DNA of 64,000 bases, from positions 372,001 to 436,000 of the forward strand of contig WIUZ02000023.1 in the NCBI GenBank assembly GCA_015956445.1, written 5' to 3'. The notes under the pieces are model-generated. The model did not search any database, had not been told where the DNA came from, and saw only the letters and a list, made by a program, of their open reading frames with translations. The position numbers and the translations under genes are program-made. Each line of letters begins with the position of its first letter. Positions within the stretch are counted from its first letter, which is position 1. This stretch comes from Thelephora terrestris (taxonomy: Eukaryota > Basidiomycota > Agaricomycetes > Thelephorales > Thelephoraceae). Positions 34,443 through 45,567 of this stretch are shown one piece after another.

Positions 34443-35225
34443 GCTGCGTGTACTGATGTTTGTTTGGGCACATCCACGCCTTAAATACACACCCGGCGAA
34501 CAGGGCCACATTACGATCCAACCGTCACAGAGGGACGTGTGACTGATGGATTCTGCTCCCATTGTCGAGTCTTTGGAGATCCGAGCTTGAAGTTCCTTTC
34601 GGTCCTTTGTCGTGTGATGGGAGTAGGTGCGAGATTTGACCACCGCACGTTGGGACAAAGATCTTTATCTTTTTGATGAGAAATCGTGTGAAGGTGTGAA
34701 GGTGTGAAGGTTGTGAAAACCTAGAAGAGATGCACTACGGCCGGACCGATGTCCGGGAATTTGGGCAGAAAGAAAAGTTGCCCAATCTGGAAGCGGTTGC
34801 GATGTCGATGCAACGGGCGTATCCGACGGGCGTACGGAACAACAGATTATTCAACGGATTCAACGGATTATTCATACAGGCCTAATATTCGTAGACATAG
34901 AAGTTTGTATCACAGAATCAAAAAGGACAAACGAAGAAGAGCGCAGTCGAGAAAGGGGTAGACAAGAAGAGGGACGCCAATGGTGGTATGCCCAATGCAT
35001 ATAGAATCAGGAAGGAAAACGCGCCCAAAAGGAACGCAAGGCAGAGCGAGCTGATGATTACTTTTGAAAATATCAACTCTATCTGATACATCCCGTCTCC
35101 TGACTGGAACTGGAAGGGTGTCGATCAGGACGGCAGAGAAGGAGCAGTCATTGCCCGCTTACGTACATTGATATAATAGATCTGCCATGCTTTGCTATAC
35201 TCCGTAAAGCGACGAGAGCCCTGGA
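34443..35225. other. No recognised gene
   Basis: Holds the C1 upstream region and a short plus-strand basic frame (34749-34961, ending RIKKDKRRRAQSRKG) without support. A small direct repeat (caacggatta/ttcaacggat) occurs near 34855. Confidence 0.4.
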
Positions 35226-36384
35226 TCATCTATTCGGGGAAGGATTAGGGTGATTCTCGAGGTATGGAGAGACTCGTACGCGAGAAAGTAAGGAAGGCAA
35301 TTGGCCCCCTTCCTTGTATCCATCCTCGGATGATTCGTCGACCTCGGTCGAAGAGGCGGAGATATCATTGGCCGCTGCGTTCCTCCGTCCACGAGAGGAG
35401 GTCCTTGAGGTTTCTTCGGATTTCCCGAAACCGCCAGGCTCATTGCGGAAGAAACTCCCATCGAGAGGTTGAAGGGGCGCTAGTTGGTCGCGAGTGCCGC
35501 TAGATTCGATATCATTGTCCACCTACAAATTTGGTGAATGCTAAATCAACGAAATTGTGAGAGACGAGCTTACACCAAGTATATCGGGACTTAGGCGGCA
35601 ACTGAGGTCGCGCGGATCGTAATTGGCTTCTGTTATATAGGGGATAAAAGGCATTATACCCGCCAGATTGAAGCGGAGGTGTCCCTGTATAACTGCAGCC
35701 GCTGAGGTGTCAGATCGCGGGAATACGAGGAATGTGGGGGATGTGGCTCACTGCTTGTAGGATGCCCAGCATACAGTGCTGCGAGCTGCTTCGTGCAAAA
35801 GGCCAACGCGGCTGCTGAATCTTCGGGTTGTGGTACGCAGTGAGGGGACGGCGGGATAGGAAAAACTACCGGCAAGAATGAGAGGAATCGAGGGTCGTTT
35901 TTGACGTCGAGAAGGAAGGTGGCACGGCGGTACAGAGCTGCCCTGCGCGCTTTCATCCAAGGGGACTGGGCGAACCAAGGAGGGGGAGGTCCTTGATCCT
36001 GTGCGAAACTTGAGGACAGAGGAGGCTGTGGGGAGTCAGAATTACTTGAGCCGACCCTCACGGCATCCGGATCCTGCGCGAAGACATCAGGGGAAGCCAA
36101 GAGGGAAGACAATCAGGCTACATACAGTATGATCATCCCGAGGGTCACGGGGAGCGTTCTCCTCAACGCCTTCATAAACCTGAATATAAGGCGGTGTTAG
36201 TTCTACTGAGCGAGGCAAAACTGTTTGTTGCGGTGAAAGTACACACATCCATGAATGATGGTGTGATGAAGTTGTAGATCCTGCGCGGAGTCTCAGACCC
36301 CAGGACAAGATCGCTCGACATAGAGGTTGGTCCAGCTCGGCGGACGATACGCTGTTCAAGCAAAGCAGATTCGTTAGATGCCAT
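35226..36384 (-). CDS. Cargo gene B2: unknown family, longer paralogue
   Basis: Start at 36384 (MASNESALLEQRIVRRAGPT), first shared block PRRIYNFITPSFMDV, intron, then an exon with Gln/Pro-rich sequence, WMKARRAALYRRATFLLDVK, FLSFLPVVFPIPPSPH and AAALAFCTKQLAALYAGHP. The next exon reads GIMPFIPYITEANYDPRDLS, and after a GT-AG intron a Ser/Glu-rich tail (VDNDIESSGTRDQLAPLQPL) ends at 35226. About 330 residues. No recognised domain; see B1. Conservation of exon boundaries between two clearly diverged copies argues for function at least until recently. Confidence 0.55.
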
Positions 36385-36907
36385 TGGTGCAGAGGTGATG
36401 AGGCGAGGAACAAGAAGACAGAGAGATTTGGTGATGTAAAGCTCGAGGAGGAACAGAGGACGATGGGGGGAGACTTACATTAGGCACCCGTATTTATATT
36501 GTTGAGGACCATTTTGGCCTCTTCTGCTTTGTTCTTTGAGGTTTAGGGACCAACGACATGAACATTTTGGCGTCTATGCGTCGAAAGAGCTGGGAAATGA
36601 AATCGAATTTCCAGGCTTACCGCCACCAGTTGCCAGATCGCACATTCATTCTCCACGCTTAGACAGAGACACGGGTAGGGCGATGGACTTGGGCTTTTCG
36701 ACTCGTTGATCACGGCACAGACCTCTTGTCTTGAAAAGTGGTTGGCCCATCGAGTCGTTTCCCAAGGACACGTTTGTCACACGGTGGTCACTTGTGACAA
36801 GCATGACTACTGGTGGTCCCTCTCACCCTCTGACAATGGGCACGGCCGCAACAAAACAGGTACATAAGAGTCCGTCCGTTCGAAGCTGGAGACTCACCAA
36901 ACATTGA
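36385..36907. promoter_or_regulatory. Divergent upstream region between B2 and D1
   Basis: About 520 bp separating two divergently transcribed cargo genes. No convincing open frame; it presumably contains both promoters. No specific site recognised. Confidence 0.35.
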
Positions 36908-38073
36908 ATGTCTAACAAACGTCCCCCGACAGTGATTTATCTGCCTTCGTCCGGTGGTTACACAGGTTCCAGGATCGTTTCTGAGGTGAGAGACTTCTTC
37001 GCGTTTCAGTAGGGCGACATGTATGACGTGCCGATTCTGCAGTCTGAAGATCGTAGGAGATTTCCATTCCGTCGATACAGCTTTGACGAAGACGGTGGCT
37101 TGGTGGTGAGGACGCGAAATGTGAGCCGTGACAAGTGCGTCTCGTCCGACCTCGCGTCCGATGATCTTATCTAACTATCAGACAGCCGTACCCGTCCTTA
37201 CGTGAGACACACAGTGAGGTTCTCCACCCCCGTGTCTCGTAGTGGGTCCCTGTCGGAACCTCCGGAGGCTGAATCACCCCAATCACCCTCAAGCCCGAGG
37301 CAGGATGACAGGGCAGACCTTTTGAAGACTCTGGTCCCTGCGCTCATCCGGGACCCTGCCATGTACAAAGAGTCAATCTCCTCGATTTGTACCTCGCACA
37401 ACATCGATCCTTCTGTCGTTTCCGCCATCAAGTCAGCTGTTGAACAGGGTTCTTCAAGTCGTCCGCTCGAACGGTGTGTATCGCGCATGGTGTTTGGACT
37501 TCCGCAGCCACATCCTAACATACCCCCTCACTGACGTTCAGGACTACATCTGGCATTGCCGCCATCAAGCATCCTGTTGGGCAGGGTTCTTCAAGTCGTC
37601 CGCTTGAACGGTACGTACCTCATTTCGGTATTCGAATCTTGCGCGAAAGTGCTGATGAATTGGTTTCAAGTCGCCGGACGCCCGATCTCCCAGCCGCATC
37701 CTCACATATTCCAATATCGAAATCTGGTATGGTTACCATCAAACAGGACCGACCATTTCCGTCTGGATCTCCCGGGGTCACTACCTGGTATAGCTCCTAC
37801 TCCGTCGACAACATCGATTCCCCCCCTTCCAACCTCAACCCTAATGTTGGGGATCTCTACATCCACACAAACCGCGCTGAAGATTTCCACCATATCTGGC
37901 TTTTTGGCCTCGATACAAGCTGGAGTAAAGTCGCGGTTTCCGACAAGGTGTATCACCCCGTTATTGCGGACAGGGTTTTGAGCCTGCGAGCGAATGGCAC
38001 ACCAAGTTGGATTACTGCGGCTAGTTACACAACCATCAAGGGGCGTAAGGATAAAGCAAGAGCACACTCTTGA
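36908..38073 (+). CDS. Cargo gene D1: unknown family
   Basis: Exon 1 is MSNKRPPTVIYLPSSGGYTG then SRIVSE; intron; exon 2 SEDRRRFPFRRYSFDEDGGL; intron ending cagacag; exon 3 RTRPYVRHTVRFSTPVSRSG and DLLKTLVPALIRDPAMYKES, SICTSHNIDPSVVSAIKSAV. The last exons read SGMVTIKQDRPFPSGSPGVT, NVGDLYIHTN, WLFGLDTSWSKVAVSDKV and HPVIADRVLSLRANGTPSWI, ending RKDKARAHS at 38073. No known domain. The paralogue D2 (44380-45428, opposite strand) shares every exon and several splice sites. The repeat QGSSSRPLER occurs twice (37440-37470 and 37577-37610), so one exon may be duplicated. Confidence 0.6.
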
Positions 38074-38507
38074 ATGAATCGGATACGACCATCCGGAATG
38101 TTCGTGTCAGGTTATACTTCCATACTTCCTTGCCTTTTCACTTGTATCACGACGTCGCTTGTATCACGTGATCAGTGCGGTCTCGACTTTTTCAATTTTG
38201 TAAATTGTAAACATCATGGAACACCGGGCCGAATGATCAGAGTCGCAGTAAATTTATGGCATTTGCAATAAGGGGTAATTATCGTGAAGAGAACATTTCA
38301 ACATTTCAACAAAACACAGTCCTAAAACTATATCGTCTCGGGGGGATGACGCGTGTCGCGAACAAAGCTGATCGGAAACGTCTGGCGGGCATCGGTGACC
38401 ACTTCTTCGGGCGGGTAGAAGAGGTCGGGTGGGGAAGTCCCGGTGGCGTTGCCGGCGTCCAACTGTTCCGGAGGCGGGGATTGGGGAGGACAGGCCGGTG
38501 TGTGCAC
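38074..38507. other. Between D1 and A2
   Basis: May include a last exon of A2 on the minus strand: HTPACPPQSPPPEQLDAGNA followed by FYPPEEVVTDARQTF, ending at about 38320, after an acceptor at ctacgactag. No other gene seen. Confidence 0.4.
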
Positions 38508-39413
38508 CTAGTCGTAGACAGGGTCAATGAAGTCAACAGTGAAGGGAGGACAAGATTCGACGCACGACATGAGTTGCGCAAATGGGCGGAGTCTGGAAGG
38601 GGACGTATTAGCCTGATTCAGTTGCAGAGTGAAATCAAATACTGATGTTGATGGAGGGTAGTAGACACGGCCAGCTTTTATAACTAGTCGTTGTGCGTGA
38701 TATCGGGTCACGACAGTGCGGGCAAGAGCGAGGCGATACAGCTTCTGGAGAAGGGCATATTCGAAAAAGAGTTCGTAGTAGTTCTCGGCGAACTCTCCAT
38801 GGACAGAATTGCAATGGGCCATAACCAAGTCCAGATACGCTTTGCCGCGGAGGGACAAGCCCTCGCGAGCACTTGCTGCTTGCTCCGACATGTGGCGTTG
38901 GGAAGAAGGAATGAAACTACAGTAATCGTCATGAACGATGCTGTGGGAAGTAAGGGAGTTGATCTTCCGCCTCAGATACTGTTGTTCCACCCGCAGGTTA
39001 GCGATCGTGGCCCGAGTTGCCCAGTATCGCGACATCAACATTGGCAGTGGGTCGGGAGTTCGATTAAGCGAGAAAGTAATGACGGGACTATAAAATTATG
39101 AGATTCAATCCAAACGAGGAAGGCGGAACGAACCCGAGGGATACTGATTGACTTGGGACCTCGATTCCAACGACAGGACCATCCGAAGTGGGCTGCGAGA
39201 ATTGTCCGTGGTCCCCAATGGACGTTGTGCGATGGAAGGGGTTGGGAACCCCGCCCATAGTTGTACGAGTGGCGTTGACAGTGGTAGCACTTTTGATGAA
39301 AGTCAGTTTGACTCTCTCGCAGGCAAAACTATTGAACATTACCTTACTACGCCCGAATCAATGTGAGCATGTGCACGGCGCTGAATGTCTCGCGATTCGG
39401 TGTTCGACGCCAT
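38508..39413 (-). CDS. Cargo gene A2: paralogue of A1
   Basis: Starts MASNTESRDIQRRAHAHIDS at 39413, with a first intron at the same place as A1. Exon 2 aligns with A1 in both open frames (for example QRHSYNYGRGSQPLP and RTILAAHFGW). The next exon reads IANLRVEQQYLRRKINSLTS, then GEFAENYYELFFEYALLQKL, parallel to the A1 coiled coil and YDYGSLLAAY segment but strongly diverged. The frame ends at 38508, or continues by splicing to about 38320. Function unknown; a structural or regulatory role is a guess. Confidence 0.5.
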
Positions 39414-40026
39414 TGCTGTTCCTAGATCGCGATCACGAAACACAAGTCAGGGGCGTAGCCAAGCCAGAAAGGAAGACGGCCAACGCACTCGAAAAATAGC
39501 CAACAGGGGGAAGACTTGTGGGTGAAGGTTTTGGTTCTTGACAAGAGTAGATGCAGAGAGTATATAGAGGAGGAGCGGTGAAAGAAATACCAAAGAGTAT
39601 CCAACACCAACACGTGGGGCAACACGCCCCCGATCTATTTGGACAAAATCTTGGGCATTCGGCTCAAACATACCTACCGGTGTGTCGTCTGCGCACGGCG
39701 ATAGAAGTAGGGCACCTACGGGTTGGCGCAGCTCTTTGGGTCCGATACGGTTCCGCATCCCTCAGCCCCAACTTCGCAGGATACCCGAGGATATCTCGGA
39801 AAAGCGAGATTTGGGACTCAGAATGTCGGACTGGCAGCTAGGGCCCACGATAGAAATCAACATTAGTGATTGTCTACTAGGCCATGGGGGACGAGGGTCA
39901 TGATGTTGGGGGATGGTGAAATCAAAATTTCGGGCAACGCCGGTATGCCTCCTGTCGGACGGACGGACGGACGGGCAATTCCTCAATAACAATTGTTGAA
40001 TTGTTCTCTCACCGTGTCTTTCACCC
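39414..40026. promoter_or_regulatory. Divergent upstream region between A2 and the WD40 gene
   Basis: The left part duplicates the A1 upstream region (26786-27130). The right part near 39955 has a short ggacggac run and leads to the WD40 start at 40027. No gene seen. Confidence 0.45.
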
Positions 40027-41554
40027 ATGCCTTATGAGCCCACAGCAACCCTCTCCGGACACACCGACTCTGTCAGAGTCCTCCGTTTCTCACCCCACGG
40101 GAATTATCTCGCCAGCGGTGGGGACGATGGACTCATTCTTGTGTTTTCAACCGACACCTGGAGGATGGTGGCGAAGATCGTGAACGTCTCTCCGGTCACC
40201 GCGCTACTGTGGCATTCGGCGTTCCCAAAGACGATCATGTGCGGGTTTCATAGCGGCGCAGTGGTCACAATCTGTCTTGATAGCGGGGATCGGGTGCGAT
40301 ACTGTTCCACTGCCCCGTACCTTGTCTTACCGATTTACTCCTCTCCTAGGATGTGGCCGGCAGGAAAATATGGACGGATACATTTAATGGACCGATCAAG
40401 TGTGTCACTTCCCACCCCTTTGGCAAGACTTTCGCAATCGCCCATGGTGGAGATGTGACGCTTCTGGACCAGACTACAATTTGTCGGTCATTCATTGTTA
40501 TGTTGATATTGACATTAACGACCTACAGCCACTTGGGAGAACTTACGAAAGCTTCCCGACCCCCCCGAATTCTCGCGAAATCTGCCATCCCCCAGCGTGC
40601 GGGCGACGCACTTTACCCGAAATGATCGAATTATTGTCTGCTACCTAGATCATGGCATTGTGTGAGTGCAATTCGTTCTATCAATTTCCCCTCTCATCAC
40701 ATTTACAGTTGCTGGGACTTGGCTACGTTGGGTGTCCTATGGCGTATCAGGCCAAGGACATGTAACATGTGTGTGTCGGCGTGTCCATTCATGCTGCGCC
40801 CTTTGTCACTGACCCGTTTAGTGGATACTCGGCAATATCGCCAGACGAGAAACATCTGGCCGTTTCCAACTTGTTTGACGGCCTCGACTGGTATTCAATT
40901 ACCGAACACAAACTCAGCCACTCTGTACCCTGCCCAATCAACCTCCAGAATAATGTGCCTATCCCAGTTCGCTTTGGTGCTGATGGAGGTATCATTATCG
41001 TGGGGGGGTCCTCAGGGAATGCGAGGATCTTAGATTCGATGACAGCCGAGACTATGCAAACACTGTCACACGATGGTACTTGAGTCTGCTATTCATTTCC
41101 ACGATTACAACTCATTGGGCGCACAGGCGACTTCATTCAAGCACTGGTTCGGATCCACGACTGACTCACACTTCCCTCTCCTGCTCAATCTTGTATTAGG
41201 ATTATTACACAGCTGAGGATGTGAGCACGATAGCAACAGGGGTTTCGGAACTTGGTACCAAAACGACAGTGAAGATATGGAAGTCTGTCGAGGAGGCAGT
41301 CCCGCAGGAATTCCCGCCTCCAGGAAGCCGAGAAGTGGAAACCAAGGTGATGATTGTTTACCTTCTACGCTCGTACTTATTTATGTTACCACCAGCATCG
41401 CTCCTACCTACAGGTGGTTATCCCCATCCTGACAGTTCTCCTCGCAACCGTCTACCACCTGTCTGTGACTGGGTCACAGGTGGCCTTGCAGGAGAAATTC
41501 GGTGCGCGACTTAGTGCCTGGAGGGGCGGAGAAAGCGGACCGGAAGTTGCATGA
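40027..41554 (+). CDS. Cargo gene: WD40-repeat protein with C-terminal membrane segment
   Basis: Starts MPYEPTATLSGHTDSVRVLR, then FSPHGNYLASGGDDGLILVF, the first WD repeat, and LLWHSAFPKTIMCGFHSGAV. Later exons give GRKIWTDTFNGPIKCVTSHP, FGKTFAIAHGGDVTLLDQTT, CWDLATLGVLWRI, SGYSAISPDEKHLAVSNLFD, RFGADGGIIIVGGSSGNARI, then VSELGTKTTVKIWKSVEEA. The last exon encodes a hydrophobic helix (VVIPILTVLLATVYHL) and a short tail ending at 41554. At least seven introns. Fungal WD40 proteins with a single C-terminal anchor are common in Agaricomycetes but their role is unknown. It is different from SKI8 and shows no nearby paralogue. Confidence 0.7.
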
Positions 41555-41777
41555 CAGGAATCATTTTTTGCGATCATTTATTTGTATTAGATTTCGAATC
41601 GACAATGATGCTGGACCTCTCGTCTTATCCTTCCAATAAATCGCGCGAATTTTTAACTATTCAGATTATCTCTACAAGTAAAGTGCCCTCGTTGACATCG
41701 ATGACGGCAGTTCTGGAGGCGGGTCGTTGCTGTGCTCTTCATAGGCGGCTGAGCTCGTCTTGGACATCATACCGCTC

Positions 41778-42526
41778 TCATTCCTCTTTCTCGGCATAGA
41801 TTTTAGCGAAGAGTGAGGGATCGAAGTTTTCAGAGAGGTTGGTTGGCGCATTACGTCCCTGGGCTTCGTACACCATAGAGAGAATGCCGCTAAGCGCGAA
41901 ATCGCGTTGGGGTTGCCCGATGCTTTCGGCACGGCATCCAGGGCAGTTTGTATTGCCCTGGGAGGTGAACCACTCGATTAAGCACGGGCCGCACCAGACA
42001 TGACGGCAATCCAGGCTACAACAACGGCTTAGCCTCTGAATACGGATGGCATGTTCCGGGATGGGCGTACCTATACGGGAGGGCATATACATCCAAGCAA
42101 ATCATGCATTTCAACTTCTCGCAAACCTCGTCCATAACCTGAAAGACGTGTCAGACGACAGTGAGAGACGACAGTGAGATCGTAGATCCAGGCAGTGGAG
42201 TGTACCTCCTGAAGACACGTCAGGAAATAGATCCATAGGTAATGAGGGAAACAGACTTTGCGTAACGCGTGATCAACGTAGTTGGTGACCACAGCCCGAT
42301 CCCGTAGTTGCTGGCAATCGTCGCGACAGCCGTTGAGCTCTTTGCGACAGCCGTCGAGTTCTTTATCCAGAGCCGCGACCCTCGCAGTGGATTCAGCATA
42401 CTTCTCGTGGAGCTGGATGAACCCCTTCTTCAGGGTCTTATGATCCTGGGGCACGGTCAGCACAACTTCTCAAGGATTATGCGTGCCCACCTCTTGGAGT
42501 TGTTTGATGTAAGCCTGATTCTGCAT
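41778..42526 (-). CDS. Cargo gene E1: coiled-coil RING-finger protein
   Basis: First exon MQNQAYIKQLQE, then DHKTLKKGFIQLHEKYAEST and a coiled coil rich in Cys-Arg (AALDKELDGCRKELNGCRDD). After introns, EKLKCMICLDVYALPYR joins LDCRHVWCGPCLIEWF and CPGCRAES, giving the C3HC4 ligands CX2C, CXHX2CX2C and CX2C of a RING domain. The C-terminal SGILSMVYEAQGRNAPTNLS and FDPSLFAKIYAEKEE follow. RING domains recruit E2 ubiquitin-conjugating enzymes; an E3 ligase role is inferred. The neighbour E2 on the same strand is a paralogue, so a tandem duplication. Confidence 0.78.
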
Positions 42527-42852
42527 GGGGGAGGGCGGCACTGGGGGATGATGTGAAAGGATGATGTGAAAGTGGGGGGTAGGGAAGGTACATCTCGGCC
42601 CCAAGGCGACCCCAGGGGTTTAAAAACGTGTCGAGATGTGGCGACGTGGTCACGAGTCGCGACGCGACACGATAAAGAGCCCTTTGACCAGGCGCGAACC
42701 GGAGCTCAGAGATTGCGGCGATCGCCGAAATCGATGGCTGACATCGATTTGGCGGAACGTGGGTTGGGAACGATCACGCTTAAATTGGCGACGAAGTCTG
42801 TGGGGCTGAACACTTGTCATTAAATTCAATTAAAGATGTATGTATCTAGAAT

Positions 42853-43999
42853 TCACAGTTCCTCGTCCGACTCTTCATCACCTGCTTGAGGTCCCCAATC
42901 CGACTCATCGCTCTCCAAGCCCATTTGGATATCCATGTCATTCTCCATGTCGTCCTCAACGACAATAGGCAGGTCAACTGCGCCGAGAAGCTGATCCTGA
43001 TCTGCCACCAGTATCTCCAGCCGCCTATTCCTACGTTCTTCGCGCGCCATCAACCACATTTGTGCGAACACGTCAGTATCGAAGGTTTCAGATGCGGGGG
43101 TCGGCTCTGCCCGGTTCTGGGCTTGGAAAATGAGGGAGAGGACACTTTGCAAGACGAATTCGCGCTTTGGCTCGTGTCTGCAAGCAGCGCGGCATTCTGG
43201 ACACGACCTAGCAGGACTATCGTTAAAGAATTGTAGGAGGCATGGTCCACAAAACATGTGTCTGCAATCAAGACTTGAAAGACATCAGTATGACCCAACT
43301 GCAGCGCAGGCGTATGTGCTTACCTGTACGGAATCGTGTACAAGTCGAGACAAACCCCACATTTGAAGCCCTCGGCAAGCCCTCTCAACAACTAGGAGAG
43401 CGTTAGATGGGCTGACTCTGATTGTCATGGGAACAATAGACCTACATTATGCGCGGCGTCAGCAACTCGCTGATCTGCGTCGTGAGCCCGACGTTCTGAT
43501 TCCTGGAGACGAGCTTCCACCTCGCGAGCCCGGTGTTCGGATTCTCTTAGCTGAATTTCTGTCTCTTCCGACTTTTGCTCGGCAGCTTGGACACGGGCCT
43601 GAGAATCTTGGAACCGTTGCTCCACTAGTTGAATCTGACCGTCTAGATCTTGATCTTTGGCAACCAGTAGGGCGTGGTCTTCTTGAAGTGACTTGAGGCG
43701 CGCCTCCGTGGCGGTAGCCGTGGCGATTGCTTCCAGGTGCTGTTCCCTAAGTTTTATGAAACCCTTCTTCAGCAAACGGTGATCCTGTGAAATTCTTAAG
43801 CTCATGGGTCGGCTAGGGTGAACGACGTTCACTCTACCTCTTCCAACTGCGTTATTCTTGAGTCCTCACCACGATAAAACGCGGGGTGGGACGGCCCAGA
43901 TATGGCGGCGCCTCTTCCACAGGAGCCAGAGGAACTACCAGAGTTGGTGGCACTAACAGCAGCTTCAAATCCCTTCACTAACCGAGCCCGCCTAGACAT
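42853..43999 (-). CDS. Cargo gene E2: coiled-coil RING-finger protein with acidic tail
   Basis: Start at 43999 (MSRRARLVKGFEAAVSATNS). An intron ends at ttcacag, then DHRLLKKGFIKLREQHLEAI opens a long coiled coil (ESEHRAREVEARLQESERRA). Next GFKCGVCLDLYTIPYR, then LDCRHMFCGPCLLQFF and CPECRAAC form the RING domain with all eight ligands. The block VLSLIFQAQNRAEPTPASET matches E1, and an acidic tail (ESDESDWGPQAGDEESDEEL) is extra. Like E1 it is a candidate E3 ligase; the two have different N-termini and tails, which suggests divergence of role. Splice sites are clear. Confidence 0.8.
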
Positions 44000-44379
44000 G
44001 TCAACGGTGAGTGACGATAGAAGTAATGGTAGGAAGATGCGAGCGATAGGATCGAGGACAATCGAGGGGGTCAGATTTTAGAGCTTTGCTGGAAGCCGGA
44101 GCCTTTAAATCATGGATTTGGGATCATGGTCGGAGCGCAATTGGGTGGACACCGTGGGGGTGGACACCTCGCCTTTGGTCCTTTGGATGTCACAATCACG
44201 ATATCACACACGTGACATATGCTGTATCGGTGTATCGGCGGGGCTGGGAGAGTGGAGAGTGTCGATAATCATTATAGTATAGCACGGACCACGGTGGTTG
44301 TGAGGAGGAAAAAACAAAAACAAACACGACTTGATATATGACGAGTTATCGACACACAACCAACTGCATATTTATGTAA
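44000..44379. other. No gene seen
   Basis: Upstream region of E2 and 3' flank of D2. A TATA-like tatagtatag occurs near 44275. Nothing else supported. Confidence 0.35.
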
Positions 44380-45428
44380 CTAAGCACGAAAGCTATGCGA
44401 TTTGGCGCGACCTCGTCGGTGTTGTATTGAAGTAAAGCCGGAGGGAGTAATCCAATTGGGGGTCCCATCTGACCGGATGTTCAGCACACGATCCGAAAGG
44501 GTTGGGTGGACAGTCTTCGCTTGGTCTGTGACCGCAACCCAGCAAGCGTTTGCGTCGTAGAACCAAACTTGGCGAACCATGGTCGACATATTCGTGTGGA
44601 TGTATATGTGTCCTGCAGTTGCGGGAACAGCTGGTGGCTTCACCATGTCTGCATAGGATTCAGTGGAATACCAAACAGTCGATCCGCGGGGCCCGGAGAG
44701 AAACGCTCGCTCGTGCCGATGGGGAGTGAGGCGGACAACGGGCACAGTACTAGAGGATGCGGGATTGTGCAAAGATGAGGTCGGGAGGTCTAGCGTACGT
44801 TGTCTTTGGAAGCTACGCGTCAGCGCCTTATAAAACAGAAAGCCCACAATGCTCGTACCGCTCGAGAGGACGGCTTGGCGAGCCCTGCTCAACTGCGTAT
44901 CTGAGGGCGAGTACGACGGAAGGATCCACATTGTGCGCAGCACAAATTGATGATAGGGACTCCTCGTACGTGGTGGGGTCGTGGATGAGCGCGGGAAGCA
45001 GGGCTTTCAAGAGTTCCGCCGTGCCGCCCTGCCTTAAGCTGGAAGAAAGTTGGGGAGATTCAACATCTAAGGGCGCTGAAATGGATCCATTGCGAGGTAA
45101 GGGTGTCGACAACATCGTGGGGTGTTTCTCATAAGGATGCGTGCGGCTGACCAGAGTTCAGTGTTAGATAAGACAATCGGAAGCGAAGGTCGAACGAGAC
45201 GCACTTGTCACGGCTCACATTTCGCGTCCTCACCACCAAGCCACCGTCCTCGTCAAAGCTATACCGACGAAATCGGAATCTTCTGCGATCTTCGGACTAC
45301 GATCGGGATGGCATGCAATCACCTTGTCAAAACGCAAAGGAGTCACCCACCTCGGAAACGATCCTGGAACTTGTGTGACCACCAGAAGAGGGTAGATAGA
45401 TCACTGTCGGGGGGCGTTTGTCAGACAT
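44380..45428 (-). CDS. Cargo gene D2: paralogue of D1
   Basis: Exon 1 MSDKRPPTVIYLPSSGGHTS (start 45428); exon 2 SEDRRRFRFRRYSFDEDGGL; exon 3 RTHPYEKHPTMLSTPLPRNG, ELLKALLPALIHDPTTYEES and SICAAHNVDPSVVLALRYAV; last exon RGSTVWYSTESYADMVKPPA, GHIYIHTN, VWFYDANACWVAVTDQAK and HPTLSDRVLNIRSDGTPNWI, ending AKSHSFRA at 44380. The 5' part is very close to D1 at the DNA level (for example gaggacgcgaaatgtgagcc), while the 3' part is more diverged, which suggests partial gene conversion or selection. Family unknown; no signal peptide, and a hydrophobic stretch of about 15 residues precedes the last conserved block. Confidence 0.6.
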
Positions 45429-45567
45429 TCGACATTGGGCGAGAGTTCGGGCTTCGAACGGACTCTGGACTCTTATACGCCCGTTTCGCCGTGGCCACCA
45501 AGTTCATCGAATGATCGATACAAGGGTCATTGGGGTCACGTGAATCGCACCCAAAGGTTCTTTCAGG

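Noticed and set aside
34749-34961. Short basic protein
   Set aside because: Low-complexity Arg/Lys/Tyr sequence over a small direct repeat; no support.
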